From Cladorhizidae sp. MBARI D1340-BT2 (taxonomy: Eukaryota > Porifera > Demospongiae > Poecilosclerida > Cladorhizidae): a DNA stretch of 64,000 bases. Below are positions 23,901 to 37,841 of this stretch, piece by piece. A program made the translations under genes and the position numbers. The notes under the pieces were generated by a model, which was given only the letters and a program-made list of their open reading frames with translations, ran no database searches and had not been told where the DNA came from. Within the stretch, counting starts at the first letter, position 1. Each line of letters begins with the position of its first letter. Location of the stretch: assembly GCA_028752905.1 (NCBI GenBank), contig JAQNBH010000003.1, positions 29,204,502 through 29,268,501 on the forward strand, read 5' to 3'.

Positions 23901-26900
23901 ACATAGAATCACAAGATAGGTTTCTCTATGTGTTCTCTATCTTGATGCTAAACAGGTTAGCTTCATAGATTCTCCACACTTCACTGTATAAACTTGATAT
24001 ATAGCTATTAAGATAGGTCTCTCCCTGTGCTCTCTGTTGATATCAAACATCCATAATAATATTCTGCACACTTCACTGTAATGGACTTGATATGATTCGA
24101 ATGATAGGTTTCATTATGTGTTCTCTATCTTGATATTTGCCCTAATTTGGTCTCTATGTTTCTCATTTCCCCCCCAAAAATCTTGCTTTTTTGCCGTAAA
24201 GCTCATAACTTTTCTACACTTTACCCAAAAAAGAAAATTTTTATATCACCGGATAGCCCTTCTAATTATCTGTCTTTTGTACGTGCCAAAATTTTGATTA
24301 CTCTAAGTATTAGCAAGTTATGGTGATTTGAAGTGGTAAGGTTTGCGATCTTTCCTGGCGTTTTCCAGTTGCCAAAGCGGTGGCCTGCCAGTGAAAAACC
24401 ACTACATTTATTGATAATCTGTTGACATGTTGCAGATAAGGGCCTTCTCTATCAGTTGACAAAATCTGGGACTTTGGTCTTGTTAATTAGGGCAGTTATG
24501 AATTGTACTCTTACTTGATGCTAAACATGTTTAGCTTCGTAGATTATCCACACTTCACTGAATAGACTTGATGTATAGCTATTAAGATAGGACTCTCTAA
24601 GTGCTCTCTCTTGATACCAAACATCCATATATTCTGCACACTTCACTGTAGTGGACTTGCAAGATAGGTATCTCTCAGTGTTCTCTATCTTGAGCTAAAC
24701 ATGTTAGCTTCATAGATTCTCCACACTTCACTGAATAGACTTGATATATAGCTCTAAAGGTAGGCCTCTCTCTGTTCTCTCTCTTGATACCAAACATCCG
24801 TATATTCTGCATACATAGAATCACAAGATAGGTTTCTCTATGTGTTCTCTATCTTGATGCTAAACAGGTTAGCTTCATAGATTCTCCACACTTCACTGTA
24901 TAAACTTGATATATAGCTATTAAGATAGGTCTCTCCCTGTGCTCTCTGTTGATATCAAACATCCATAATATTCTGCACACTTCACTGTAATGGACTTGAT
25001 ATGATTCGAATGATAGGTTTCATTATGTGTTCTCTATCTTGATATTTGCCCTAATTTGGTCTATATGTTTCTCATTTCCCCCCCAAAAATCTTGCTTTTT
25101 TGCCGTAAAGCTCATAACTTTTCTACACTTTACCCAAAAAAGAAATTATTTATATCACCGGAGAGCCCTTCTAATTATCTGTCTTTTGTACGTGCCAAAA
25201 TTTTGATTACTCTAAGTATTAGCAAGTTATGGTGATTTGAAGTGGTAAGGTTTGCGATCTTTCCTGGCGTTTTCCAGTTGCCAAAGCGGTGGCCTGCCAG
25301 TGAAAAACCACTACATTTATTGATAATCTGTTGACATGTTGCAGATAAGGGCCTTCTCTATCAGTTGACAAAATCTGGGACTTTGGTCTTGTTAATTAGG
25401 GCAGTTATGAATTGTACTCTTACTTGATGCTAAACATGTTTAGCTTCGTAGATTATCCACACTTCACTGAATAGACTTGATGTATAGCTATTAAGATAGG
25501 ACTCTCTAAGTGCTCTCTCTTGATACCAAACATCCATATATTCTGCACACTTCACTGTAGTGGACTTGCAAGATAGGTATCTCTCAGTGTTCTCTATCTT
25601 GAGCTAAACATGTTAGCTTCATAGATTCTCCACACTTCACTGAATAGACTTGATATATAGCTCTAAAGGTAGGCCTCTCTGTGTTCTCTCTCTTGATACC
25701 AAACATCCGTATATTCTGCATACATAGAATCACAAGATAGGTTTCTCTATGTGTTCTCTATCTTGATGCTAAACAGGTTAGCTTCATAGATTCTCCACAC
25801 TTCACTGTATAAACTTGATATATAGCTATTAAGATAGGTCTCTCCCTGTGCTCTCTGTTGATATCAAACATCCATAATATTCTGCACACTTCACTGTAAT
25901 GGACTTGATATGATTCGAATGATAGGTTTCATTATGTGTTCTCTATCTTGATATTTGCCCTAATTTGGTCTATATGTTTCTCATTTCCCCCCCAAAAATC
26001 TTGCTTTTTTGCCGTAAAGCTCATAACTTTTCTACACTTTACCCAAAAAAGAAATTATTTATATCACCGGAGAGCCCTTCTAATTATCTGTCTTTTGTAC
26101 GTGCCAAAATTTTGATTACTCTAAGTATTAGCAAGTTATGGTGATTTGAAGTGGTAAGGTTTGCGATCTTTCCTGGCGTTTTCCAGTTGCCAAAGCGGTG
26201 GCCTGCCAGTGAAAAACCACTACATTTATTGATAATCTGTTGACATGTTGCAGATAAGGGCCTTCTCTATCAGTTGACAAAATCTGGGACTTTGGTCTTG
26301 TTAATTAGGGCAGTTATGAATTGTACTCTTACTTGATGCTAAACATGTTTAGCTTCGTAGATTATCCACACTTCACTGAATAGACTTGATGTATAGCTAT
26401 TAAGATAGGACTCTCTAAGTGCTCTCTCTTGATACCAAACATCCATATATTCTGCACACTTCACTGTAGTGGACTTGCAAGATAGGTATCTCTCAGTGTT
26501 CTCTATCTTGAGCTAAACATGTTAGCTTCATAGATTCTCCACACTTCACTGAATAGACTTGATATATAGCTCTAAAGGTAGGCCTCTCTGTGTTCTCTCT
26601 CTTGATACCAAACATCCGTATATTCTGCATACATAGAATCACAAGATAGGTTTCTCTATGTGTTCTCTATCTTGATGCTAAACAGGTTAGCTTCATAGAT
26701 TCTCCACACTTCACTGTATAAACTTGATATATAGCTATTAAGATAGGTCTCTCCCTGTGCTCTCTGTTGATATCAAACATCCATAATATTCTGCACACTT
26801 CACTGTAATGGACTTGATATGATTCGAATGATAGGTTTCATTATGTGTTCTCTATCTTGATATTTGCCCTAATTTGGTCTATATGTTTCTCATTTCCCCC

Positions 26901-28179
26901 CCAAAAATCTTGCTTTTTTGCCGTAAAGCTCATAACTTTTCTACACTTTACCCAAAAAAGAAATTATTTATATCACCGGAGAGCCCTTCTAATTATCTGT
27001 CTTTTGTACGTGCCAAAATTTTGATTACTCTAAGTATTAGCAAGTTATGGTGATTTGAAGTGGTAAGGTTTGCGATCTTTCCTGGCGTTTTCCAGTTGCC
27101 AAAGCGGTGGCCTGCCAGTGAAAAACCACTACATTTATTGATAATCTGTTGACATGTTGCAGATAAGGGCCTTCTCTATCAGTTGACAAAATCTGGGACT
27201 TTGGTCTTGTTAATTAGGGCAGTTATGAATTGTACTCTTACTTGATGCTAAACATGTTTAGCTTCGTAGATTATCCACACTTCACTGAATAGACTTGATG
27301 TATAGCTATTAAGATAGGACTCTCTAAGTGCTCTCTCTTGATACCAAACATCCATATATTCTGCACACTTCACTGTAGTGGACTTGCAAGATAGGTATCT
27401 CTCAGTGTTCTCTATCTTGAGCTAAACATGTTAGCTTCATAGATTCTCCACACTTCACTGAATAGACTTGATATATAGCTCTAAAGGTAGGCCTCTCTCT
27501 GTTCTCTCTCTTGATACCAAACATCCGTATATTCTGCATACATAGAATCACAAGATAGGTTTCTCTATGTGTTCTCTATCTTGATGCTAAACAGGTTAGC
27601 TTCATAGATTCTCCACACTTCACTGTATAAACTTGATATATAGCTATTAAGATAGGTCTCTCCCTGTGCTCTCTGTTGATATCAAACATCCATAATATTC
27701 TGCACACTTCACTGTAATGGACTTGATATGATTCGAATGATAGGTTTCATTATGTGTTCTCTATCTTGATATTTGCCCTAATTTGGTCTATATGTTTCTC
27801 ATTTCCCCCCCAAAAATCTTGCTTTTTTGCCGTAAAGCTCATAACTTTTCTACACTTTACCCAAAAAAGAAATTATTTATATCACCGGAGAGCCCTTCTA
27901 ATTATCTGTCTTTTGTACGTGCCAAAATTTTGATTACTCTAAGTATTAGCAAGTTATGGTGATTTGAAGTGGTAAGGTTTGCGATCTTTCCTGGCGTTTT
28001 CCAGTTGCCAAAGCGGTGGCCTGCCAGTGAAAAACCACTACATTTATTGATAATCTGTTGACATGTTGCAGATAAGGGCCTTCTCTATCAGTTGACAAAA
28101 TCTGGGACTTTGGTCTTGTTAATTAGGGCAGTTATGAATTGTACTCTTACTTGATGCTAAACATGTTTAGCTTCGTAGA
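20902..28179 (+). repeat. Units 24-31 with two interleaved 912-bp units
   Basis: Starts 20902, 21811, 22723, 23632, 24544, 25453, 26362, 27271. Units 25 and 27 are 912 bp with a linked set: ctctctgtg, taataata, ggtctctatg, gaaaattttt, ccggatagcc. Units 26 and 28 are ctctctctg with gaaattattt. Pairs 25-26 and 27-28 thus repeat as a two-unit block of 1821 bp. Units 24, 29 and 30 are ctctctgtg with gaaattattt; unit 31 is ctctctctg with gaaattattt. Confidence 0.88.
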
Positions 28180-31100
28180 TTATCCACACTTCACTGAATA
28201 GACTTGATGTATAGCTATTAAGATAGGACTCTCTAAGTGCTCTCTCTTGATACCAAACATCCATATATTCTGCACACTTCCCTGTAGTGGACTTGCAAGA
28301 TAGGTATCTCTCAGTGTTCTCTATCTTGAGCTAAACATGTTAGCTTCATAGATTCTCCACACTTCACTGAATAGACTTGATATATAGCTCTAAAGGTAGG
28401 CCTCTCTCTGTTCTCTCTCTTGATACCAAACATCCGTATATTCTGCATACATAGAATCACAAGATAGGTTTCTCTATGTGTTCTCTATCTTGATGCTAAA
28501 CAGGTTAGCTTCATAGATTCTCCACACTTCACTGTATAAACTTGATATATAGCTATTAAGATAGGTCTCTCCCTGTGCTCTCTGTTGATATCAAACATCC
28601 ATAATATTCTGCAAACTTCACTGTAATGGACTTGATATGATTCGAATGATAGGTTTCATTATGTGTTCTCTATCTTGATATTTGCCCTAATTTGGTCTAT
28701 ATGTTTCTCATTTCCCCCCCAAAAATCTTGCTTTTTTGCCGTAAAGCTCATAACTTTTCTACACTTTACCCAAAAAAGAAATTATTTATATCACCGGAGA
28801 GCCCTTCTAATTATCTGTCTTTTGTACGTGCCAAAATTTTGATTACTCTAAGTATTAGCAAGTTATGGTGATTTGAAGTGGTAAGGTTTGCGATCTTTCC
28901 TGGCGTTTTCCAGTTGCCAAAGCGGTGGCCTGCCAGTGAAAAACCACTACATTTATTGATAATCTGTTGACATGTTGCAGATAAGGGCCTTCTCTATCAG
29001 TTGACAAAATCTGGGACTTTGGTCTTGTTAATTAGGGCAGTTATGAATTGTACTCTTACTTGATGCTAAACATGTTTAGCTTCGTAGATTATCCACACTT
29101 CACTGAATAGACTTGATGTATAGCTATTAAGATAGGACTCTCTAAGTGCTCTCTCTTGATACCAAACATCCATATATTCTGCACACTTCACTGTAGTGGA
29201 CTTGCAAGATAGGTATCTCTCAGTGTTCTCTATCTTGAGCTAAACATGTTAGCTTCATAGATTCTCCACACTTCACTGAATAGACTTGATATATAGCTCT
29301 AAAGGTAGGCCTCTCTGTGTTCTCTCTCTTGATACCAAACATCCGTATATTCTGCATACATAGAATCACAAGATAGGTTTCTCTATGTGTTCTCTATCTT
29401 GATGCTAAACAGGTTAGCTTCATAGATTCTCCACACTTCACTGTATAAACTTGATATATAGCTATTAAGATAGGTCTCTCCCTGTGCTCTCTGTTGATAT
29501 CAAATATCCATAATATTCTGCACACTTCACTGTAATGGACTTGATATGATTCGAATGATAGGTTTCATTATGTGTTCTCTATCTTGATATTTGCCCTAAT
29601 TTGGTCTATATGTTTCTCATTTCCCCCCCAAAAATCTTGCTTTTTTGCCGTAAAGCTCATAACTTTTCTACACTTTACCCAAAAAAGAAATTATTTATAT
29701 CACCGGAGAGCCCTTCTAATTATCTGTCTTTTGTACGTGCCAAAATTTTGATTACTCTAAGTATTAGCAAGTTATGGTGATTTGAAGTGGTAAGGTTTGC
29801 GATCTTTCCTGGCGTTTTCCAGTTGCCAAAGCGGTGGCCTGCCAGTGAAAAACCACTACATTTATTGATAATCTGTTGACATGTTGCAGATAAGGGCCTT
29901 CTCTATCAGTTGACAAAATCTGGGACTTTGGTCTTGTTAATTAGGGCAGTTATGAATTGTACTCTTACTTGATGCTAAACATGTTTAGCTTCGTAGATTA
30001 TCCACACTTCACTGAATAGACTTGATGTATAGCTATTAAGATAGGACTCTCTAAGTGCTCTCTCTTGATACCAAACATCCATATATTCTGCACACTTCAC
30101 TGTAGTGGACTTGCAAGATAGGTATCTCTCAGTGTTCTCTATCTTGAGCTAAACATGTTAGCTTCATAGATTCTCCACACTTCACTGAATAGACTTGATA
30201 TATAGCTCTAAAGGTAGGCCTCTCTGTGTTCTCTCTCTTGATACCAAACATCCGTATATTCTGCATACATAGAATCACAAGATAGGTTTCTCTATGTGTT
30301 CTCTATCTTGATGCTAAACAGGTTAGCTTCATAGATTCTCCACACTTCACTGTATAAACTTGATATATAGCTATTAAGATAGGTCTCTCCCTGTGCTCTC
30401 TGTTGATATCAAACATCCATAATATTCTGCACACTTCACTGTAATGGACTTGATATGATTCGAATGATAGGTTTCATTATGTGTTCTCTATCTTGATATT
30501 TGCCCTAATTTGGTCTATATGTTTCTCATTTCCCCCCCAAAAATCTTGCTTTTTTGCCGTAAAGCTCATAACTTTTCTACACTTTACCCAAAAAAGAAAT
30601 TATTTATATCACCGGAGAGCCCTTCTAATTATCTGTCTTTTGTACGTGCCAAAATTTTGATTACTCTAAGTATTAGCAAGTTATGGTGATTTGAAGTGGT
30701 AAGGTTTGCGATCTTTCCTGGCGTTTTCCAGTTGCCAAAGCGGTGGCCTGCCAGTGAAAAACCACTACATTTATTGATAATCTGTTGACATGTTGCAGAT
30801 AAGGGCCTTCTCTATCAGTTGACAAAATCTGGGACTTTGGTCTTGTTAATTAGGGCAGTTATGAATTGTACTCTTACTTGATGCTAAACATGTTTAGCTT
30901 CGTAGATTATCCACACTTCACTGAATAGACTTGATGTATAGCTATTAAGATAGGACTCTCTAAGTGCTCTCTCTTGATACCAAACATCCATATATTCTGC
31001 ACACTTCACTGTAGTGGACTTGCAAGATAGGTATCTCTCAGTGTTCTCTATCTTGAGCTAAACATGTTAGCTTCATAGATTCTCCACACTTCACTGAATA

Positions 31101-31815
31101 GACTTGATATATAGCTCTAAAGGTAGGCCTCTCTCTGTTCTCTCTCTTGATACCAAACATCCGTATATTCTGCATACATAGAATCACAAGATAGGTTTCT
31201 CTATGTGTTCTCTATCTTGATGCTAAACAGGTTAGCTTCATAGATTCTCCACACTTCACTGTATAAACTTGATATATAGCTATTAAGATAGGTCTCTCCC
31301 TGTGCTCTCTGTTGATATCAAACATCCATAATATTCTGCACACTTCACTGTAATGGACTTGATATGATTCGAATGATAGGTTTCATTATGTGTTCTCTAT
31401 CTTGATATTTGCCCTAATTTGGTCTATATGTTTCTCATTTCCCCCCCAAAAATCTTGCTTTTTTGCCGTAAAGCTCATAACTTTTCTACACTTTACCCAA
31501 AAAAGAAATTATTTATATCACCGGAGAGCCCTTCTAATTATCTGTCTTTTGTACGTGCCAAAATTTTGATTACTCTAAGTATTAGCAAGTTATGGTGATT
31601 TGAAGTGGTAAGGTTTGCGATCTTTCCTGGCGTTTTCCAGTTGCCAAAGCGGTGGCCTGCCAGTGAAAAACCACTACATTTATTGATAATCTGTTGACAT
31701 GTTGCAGATAAGGGCCTTCTCTATCAGTTGACAAAATCTGGGACTTTGGTCTTGTTAATTAGGGCAGTTATGAATTGTACTCTTACTTGATGCTAAACAT
31801 GTTTAGCTTCGTAGA
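28180..31815 (+). repeat. Units 32-35 (starts 28180, 29089, 29998, 30907)
   Basis: All 909 bp, gaaattattt type. Unit 32 shares the rare pair cttccctg and gcaaacttc with unit 23, nine units upstream. Unit 33 has the private caaatatcc. Units 33 and 34 are ctctctgtg, unit 35 ctctctctg. Confidence 0.88.
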
Positions 31816-32389
31816 TTATCCACACTTCACTGAATAGACTTGATATATAGCTATTAAGATAGGTCTCTCCCTGTGCTCTCTGTTGATATCAAACATCCAT
31901 AATAATATTCTGCACACTTCACTGTAATGGACTTGATATGATTCGAATGATAGGTTTCATTATGTGTTCTCTATCTTGATATTTGCCCTAATTTGGTCTC
32001 TATGTTTCTCATTTCCCCCCCAAAAATCTTGCTTTTTTGCCGTAAAGCTCATAACTTTTCTACACTTTACCCAAAAAAGAAAATTTTTATATCACCGGAT
32101 AGCCCTTCTAATTATCTGTCTTTTGTACGTGCCAAAATTTTGATTACTCTAAGTATTAGCAAGTTATGGTGATTTGAAGTGGTAAGGTTTGCGATCTTTC
32201 CTGGCGTTTTCCAGTTGCCAAAGCGGTGGCCTGCCAGTGAAAAACCACTACATTTATTGATAATCTGTTGACATGTTGCAGATAAGGGCCTTCTCTATCA
32301 GTTGACAAAATCTGGGACTTTGGTCTTGTTAATTAGGGCAGTTATGAATTGTACTCTTACTTGATGCTAAACATGTTTAGCTTCGTAGA
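31816..32389 (+). repeat. Unit 36, internally deleted (574 bp)
   Basis: This unit starts like any other (ttatccacacttcactgaat), but after agacttgat it runs straight into the S5 body (atatatagctattaag, then ggtctctccctg). S1's remainder, S2, S3, S4 and the head of S5 are missing. The rest carries the 912-bp signature (taataata, ggtctctatg, gaaaattttt), so the parent was a 912-bp unit and the loss is 338 bp, equal to the S1-to-S5 spacing. Deletion by recombination or slippage between the two A-type sub-repeats in the shared acttgat is the evident cause. It is the only large length variant in the window. Confidence 0.95.
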
Positions 32390-35300
32390 TTATCCACACT
32401 TCACTGAATAGACTTGATGTATAGCTATTAAGATAGGACTCTCTAAGTGCTCTCTCTTGATACCAAACATCCATATATTCTGCACACTTCACTGTAGTGG
32501 ACTTGCAAGATAGGTATCTCTCAGTGTTCTCTATCTTGAGCTAAACATGTTAGCTTCATAGATTCTCCACACTTCACTGAATAGACTTGATATATAGCTC
32601 TAAAGGTAGGCCTCTCTCTGTTCTCTCTCTTGATACCAAACATCCGTATATTCTGCATACATAGAATCACAAGATAGGTTTCTCTATGTGTTCTCTATCT
32701 TGATGCTAAACAGGTTAGCTTCATAGATTCTCCACACTTCACTGTATAAACTTGATATATAGCTATTAAGATAGGTCTCTCCCTGTGCTCTCTGTTGATA
32801 TCAAACATCCATAATATTCTGCACACTTCACTGTAATGGACTTGATATGATTCGAATGATAGGTTTCATTATGTGTTCTCTATCTTGATATTTGCCCTAA
32901 TTTGGTCTATATGTTTCTCATTTCCCCCCCAAAAATCTTGCTTTTTTGCCGTAAAGCTCATAACTTTTCTACACTTTACCCAAAAAAGAAATTTTTTATA
33001 TCACCGGAGAGCCCTTCTAATTATCTGTCTTTTGTACGTGCCAAAATTTTGATTACTCTAAGTATTAGCAAGTTATGGTGATTTGAAGTGGTAAGGTTTG
33101 CGATCTTTCCTGGCGTTTTCCAGTTGCCAAAGCGGTGGCCTGCCAGTGAAAAACCACTACATTTATTGATAATCTGTTGACATGTTGCAGATAAGGGCCT
33201 TCTCTATCAGTTGACAAAATCTGGGACTTTGGTCTTGTTAATTAGGGCAGTTATGAATTGTACTCTTACTTGATGCTAAACATGTTTAGCTTCGTAGATT
33301 ATCCACACTTCACTGAATAGACTTGATGTATAGCTATTAAGATAGGACTCTCTAAGTGCTCTCTCTTGATACCAAACATCCATATATTCTGCACACTTCA
33401 CTGTAGTGGACTTGCAAGATAGGTATCTCTCAGTGTTCTCTATCTTGAGCTAAACATGTTAGCTTCATAGATTCTCCACACTTCACTGAATAGACTTGAT
33501 ATATAGCTCTAAAGGTAGGCCTCTCTGTGTTCTCTCTCTTGATACCAAACATCCGTATATTCTGCATACATAGAATCACAAGATAGGTTTCTCTATGTGT
33601 TCTCTATCTTGATGCTAAACAGGTTAGCTTCATAGATTCTCCACACTTCACTGTATAAACTTGATATATAGCTATTAAGATAGGTCTCTCCCTGTGCTCT
33701 CTGTTGATATCAAACATCCATAATAATATTCTGCACACTTCACTGTAATGGACTTGATATGATTCGAATGATAGGTTTCATTATGTGTTCTCTATCTTGA
33801 TATTTGCCCTAATTTGGTCTCTATGTTTCTCATTTCCCCCCCAAAAATCTTGCTTTTTTGCCGTAAAGCTCATAACTTTTCTACACTTTACCCAAAAAAG
33901 AAAATTTTTATATCACCGGATAGCCCTTCTAATTATCTGTCTTTTGTACGTGCCAAAATTTTGATTACTCTAAGTATTAGCAAGTTATGGTGATTTGAAG
34001 TGGTAAGGTTTGCGATCTTTCCTGGCGTTTTCCAGTTGCCAAAGCGGTGGCCTGCCAGTGAAAAACCACTACATTTATTGATAATCTGTTGACATGTTGC
34101 AGATAAGGGCCTTCTCTATCAGTTGACAAAATCTGGGACTTTGGTCTTGTTAATTAGGGCAGTTATGAATTGTACTCTTACTTGATGCTAAACATGTTTA
34201 GCTTCGTAGATTATCCACACTTCACTGAATAGACTTGATGTATAGCTATTAAGATAGGACTCTCTAAGTGCTCTCTCTTGATACCAAACATCCATATATT
34301 CTGCACACTTCACTGTAGTGGACTTGCAAGATAGGTATCTCTCAGTGTTCTCTATCTTGAGCTAAACATGTTAGCTTCATAGATTCTCCACACTTCACTG
34401 AATAGACTTGATATATAGCTCTAAAGGTAGGCCTCTCTCTGTTCTCTCTCTTGATACCAAACATCCGTATATTCTGCATACATAGAATCACAAGATAGGT
34501 TTCTCTATGTGTTCTCTATCTTGATGCTAAACAGGTTAGCTTCATAGATTCTCCACACTTCACTGTATAAACTTGATATATAGCTATTAAGATAGGTCTC
34601 TCCCTGTGCTCTCTGTTGATATCAAACATCCATAATATTCTGCACACTTCACTGTAATGGACTTGATATGATTCGAATGATAGGTTTCATTATGTGTTCT
34701 CTATCTTGATATTTGCCCTAATTTGGTCTATATGTTTCTCATTTCCCCCCCAAAAATCTTGCTTTTTTGCCGTAAAGCTCATAACTTTTCTACACTTTAC
34801 CCAAAAAAGAAATTATTTATATCACCGGAGAGCCCTTCTAATTATCTGTCTTTTGTACGTGCCAAAATTTTGATTACTCTAAGTATTAGCAAGTTATGGT
34901 GATTTGAAGTGGTAAGGTTTGCGATCTTTCCTGGCGTTTTCCAGTTGCCAAAGCGGTGGCCTGCCAGTGAAAAACCACTACATTTATTGATAATCTGTTG
35001 ACATGTTGCAGATAAGGGCCTTCTCTATCAGTTGACAAAATCTGGGACTTTGGTCTTGTTAATTAGGGCAGTTATGAATTGTACTCTTACTTGATGCTAA
35101 ACATGTTTAGCTTCGTAGATTATCCACACTTCACTGAATAGACTTGATGTATAGCTATTAAGATAGGACTCTCTAAGTGCTCTCTCTTGATACCAAACAT
35201 CCATATATTCTGCACACTTCACTGTAGTGGACTTGCAAGATAGGTATCTCTCAGTGTTCTCTATCTTGAGCTAAACATGTTAGCTTCATAGATTCTCCAC

Positions 35301-36940
35301 ACTTCACTGAATAGACTTGATATATAGCTCTAAAGGTAGGCCTCTCTGTGTTCTCTCTCTTGATACCAAACATCCGTATATTCTGCATACATAGAATCAC
35401 AAGATAGGTTTCTCTATGTGTTCTCTATCTTGATGCTAAACAGGTTAGCTTCATAGATTCTCCACACTTCACTGTATAAACTTGATATATAGCTATTAAG
35501 ATAGGTCTCTCCCTGTGCTCTCTGTTGATATCAAACATCCATAATATTCTGCACACTTCACTGTAATGGACTTGATATGATTCGAATGATAGGTTTCATT
35601 ATGTGTTCTCTATCTTGATATTTGCCCTAATTTGGTCTATATGTTTCTCATTTCCCCCCCAAAAATCTTGCTTTTTTGCCGTAAAGCTCATAACTTTTCT
35701 ACACTTTACCCAAAAAAGAAATTATTTATATCACCGGAGAGCCCTTCTAATTATCTGTCTTTTGTACGTGCCAAAATTTTGATTACTCTAAGTATTAGCA
35801 AGTTATGGTGATTTGAAGTGGTAAGGTTTGCGATCTTTCCTGGCGTTTTCCAGTTGCCAAAGCGGTGGCCTGCCAGTGAAAAACCACTACATTTATTGAT
35901 AATCTGTTGACATGTTGCAGATAAGGGCCTTCTCTATCAGTTGACAAAATCTGGGACTTTGGTCTTGTTAATTAGGGCAGTTATGAATTGTACTCTTACT
36001 TGATGCTAAACATGTTTAGCTTCGTAGATTATCCACACTTCACTGAATAGACTTGATGTATAGCTATTAAGATAGGACTCTCTAAGTGCTCTCTCTTGAT
36101 ACCAAACATCCATATATTCTGCACACTTCACTGTAGTGGACTTGCAAGATAGGTATCTCTCAGTGTTCTCTATCTTGAGCTAAACATGTTAGCTTCATAG
36201 ATTCTCCACACTTCACTGAATAGACTTGATATATAGCTCTAAAGGTAGGCCTCTCTGTGTTCTCTCTCTTGATACCAAACATCCGTATATTCTGCATACA
36301 TAGAATCACAAGATAGGTTTCTCTATGTGTTCTCTATCTTGATGCTAAACAGGTTAGCTTCATAGATTCTCCACACTTCACTGTATAAACTTGATATATA
36401 GCTATTAAGATAGGTCTCTCCCTGTGCTCTCTGTTGATATCAAACATCCATAATAATATTCTGCACACTTCACTGTAATGGACTTGATATGATTCGAATG
36501 ATAGGTTTCATTATGTGTTCTCTATCTTGATATTTGCCCTAATTTGGTCTCTATGTTTCTCATTTCCCCCCCAAAAATCTTGCTTTTTTGCCGTAAAGCT
36601 CATAACTTTTCTACACTTTACCCAAAAAAGAAAATTTTTATATCACCGGATAGCCCTTCTAATTATCTGTCTTTTGTACGTGCCAAAATTTTGATTACTC
36701 TAAGTATTAGCAAGTTATGGTGATTTGAAGTGGTAAGGTTTGCGATCTTTCCTGGCGTTTTCCAGTTGCCAAAGCGGTGGCCTGCCAGTGAAAAACCACT
36801 ACATTTATTGATAATCTGTTGACATGTTGCAGATAAGGGCCTTCTCTATCAGTTGACAAAATCTGGGACTTTGGTCTTGTTAATTAGGGCAGTTATGAAT
36901 TGTACTCTTACTTGATGCTAAACATGTTTAGCTTCGTAGA
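32390..36940 (+). repeat. Units 37-41 (mixed 909/912 bp)
   Basis: Starts 32390, 33299, 34211, 35120, 36029. Unit 37 combines gaaatttttt with ggagagcc, an unusual combination. Units 38 and 41 are 912-bp units of the unit 25/27 type. Units 39 and 40 are gaaattattt types, ctctctctg and ctctctgtg respectively. Confidence 0.88.
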
Positions 36941-37841
36941 TTATCCACACTTCACTGAATAGACTTGATGTATAGCTATTAAGATAGGACTCTCTAAGTG
37001 CTCTCTCTTGATACCAAACATCCATATATTCTGCACACTTCACTGTAGTGGACTTGCAAGATAGGTATCTCTCAGTGTTCTCTATCTTGAGCTAAACATG
37101 TTAGCTTCATAGATTCTCCACACTTCACTGAATAGACTTGATATATAGCTCTAAAGGTAGGCCTCTCTCTGTTCTCTCTCTTGATACCAAACATCCGTAT
37201 ATTCTGCATACATAGAATCACAAGATAGGTTTCTCTATGTGTTCTCTATCTTGATGCTAAACAGGTTAGCTTCATAGATTCTCCACACTTCACTGTATAA
37301 ACTTGATATATAGCTATTAAGATAGGTCTCTCCCTGTGCTCTCTGTTGATATCAAACATCCATAATAATATTCTGCACACTTCACTGTAATGGACTTGAT
37401 ATGATTCGAATGATAGGTTTTCTCTATCTTGATATTTGCCCTAATTTGGTCTATATGTTTCTCATTTTTCCCCCAAAAATCTTGCTTTTTTGCCGTAAAG
37501 CTCATAACTTTTCTACACTTTACCCAAAAAAGAAATTTTTATATCACCGGATAGCCCTTCTAATTATCTGTCTTTTGTACGTGCCAAAATTTTGAGTACT
37601 CTAAGTATTAGCAAGTTATGGTGATTTGAAGTGGTAAGGTTTGCGATCTTTCCTGGCGTTTTCCAGTTGCCAAAGCGGTGGCCTGCCAGTGAAAAACCAC
37701 TACATTTATTGATAATCTGTTGACATGTTGCAGATAAGGGCCTTCTCTATCAGTTGACAAAATCTGGGACTTTGGTCTTGTTAATTAGGGCAGTTATGAA
37801 TTGTACTCTTACTTGATGCTAAACATGTTTAGCTTCGTAGA
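36941..37841 (+). repeat. Unit 42, 901-bp A-class
   Basis: First unit of the 901-bp class. Relative to 909 bp it has +3 (taataata), -10 (ggttttctctatc instead of ggtttcattatgtg...) and -1 T in the A/T run. It also has ctctctctg, TTTTT+C5 and ttttgagtac. The 10-bp loss removes a frame-closing TGA, creating meaningless overlapping reading frames at 37317-37505 (minus) and 37401-37595 (plus). Confidence 0.93.

Noticed and set aside
31816..32389. Unit 36 as a separate shorter satellite family.
   Set aside because: All its sequence matches the standard unit; it is a single 338-bp deletion product of a 912-bp unit.
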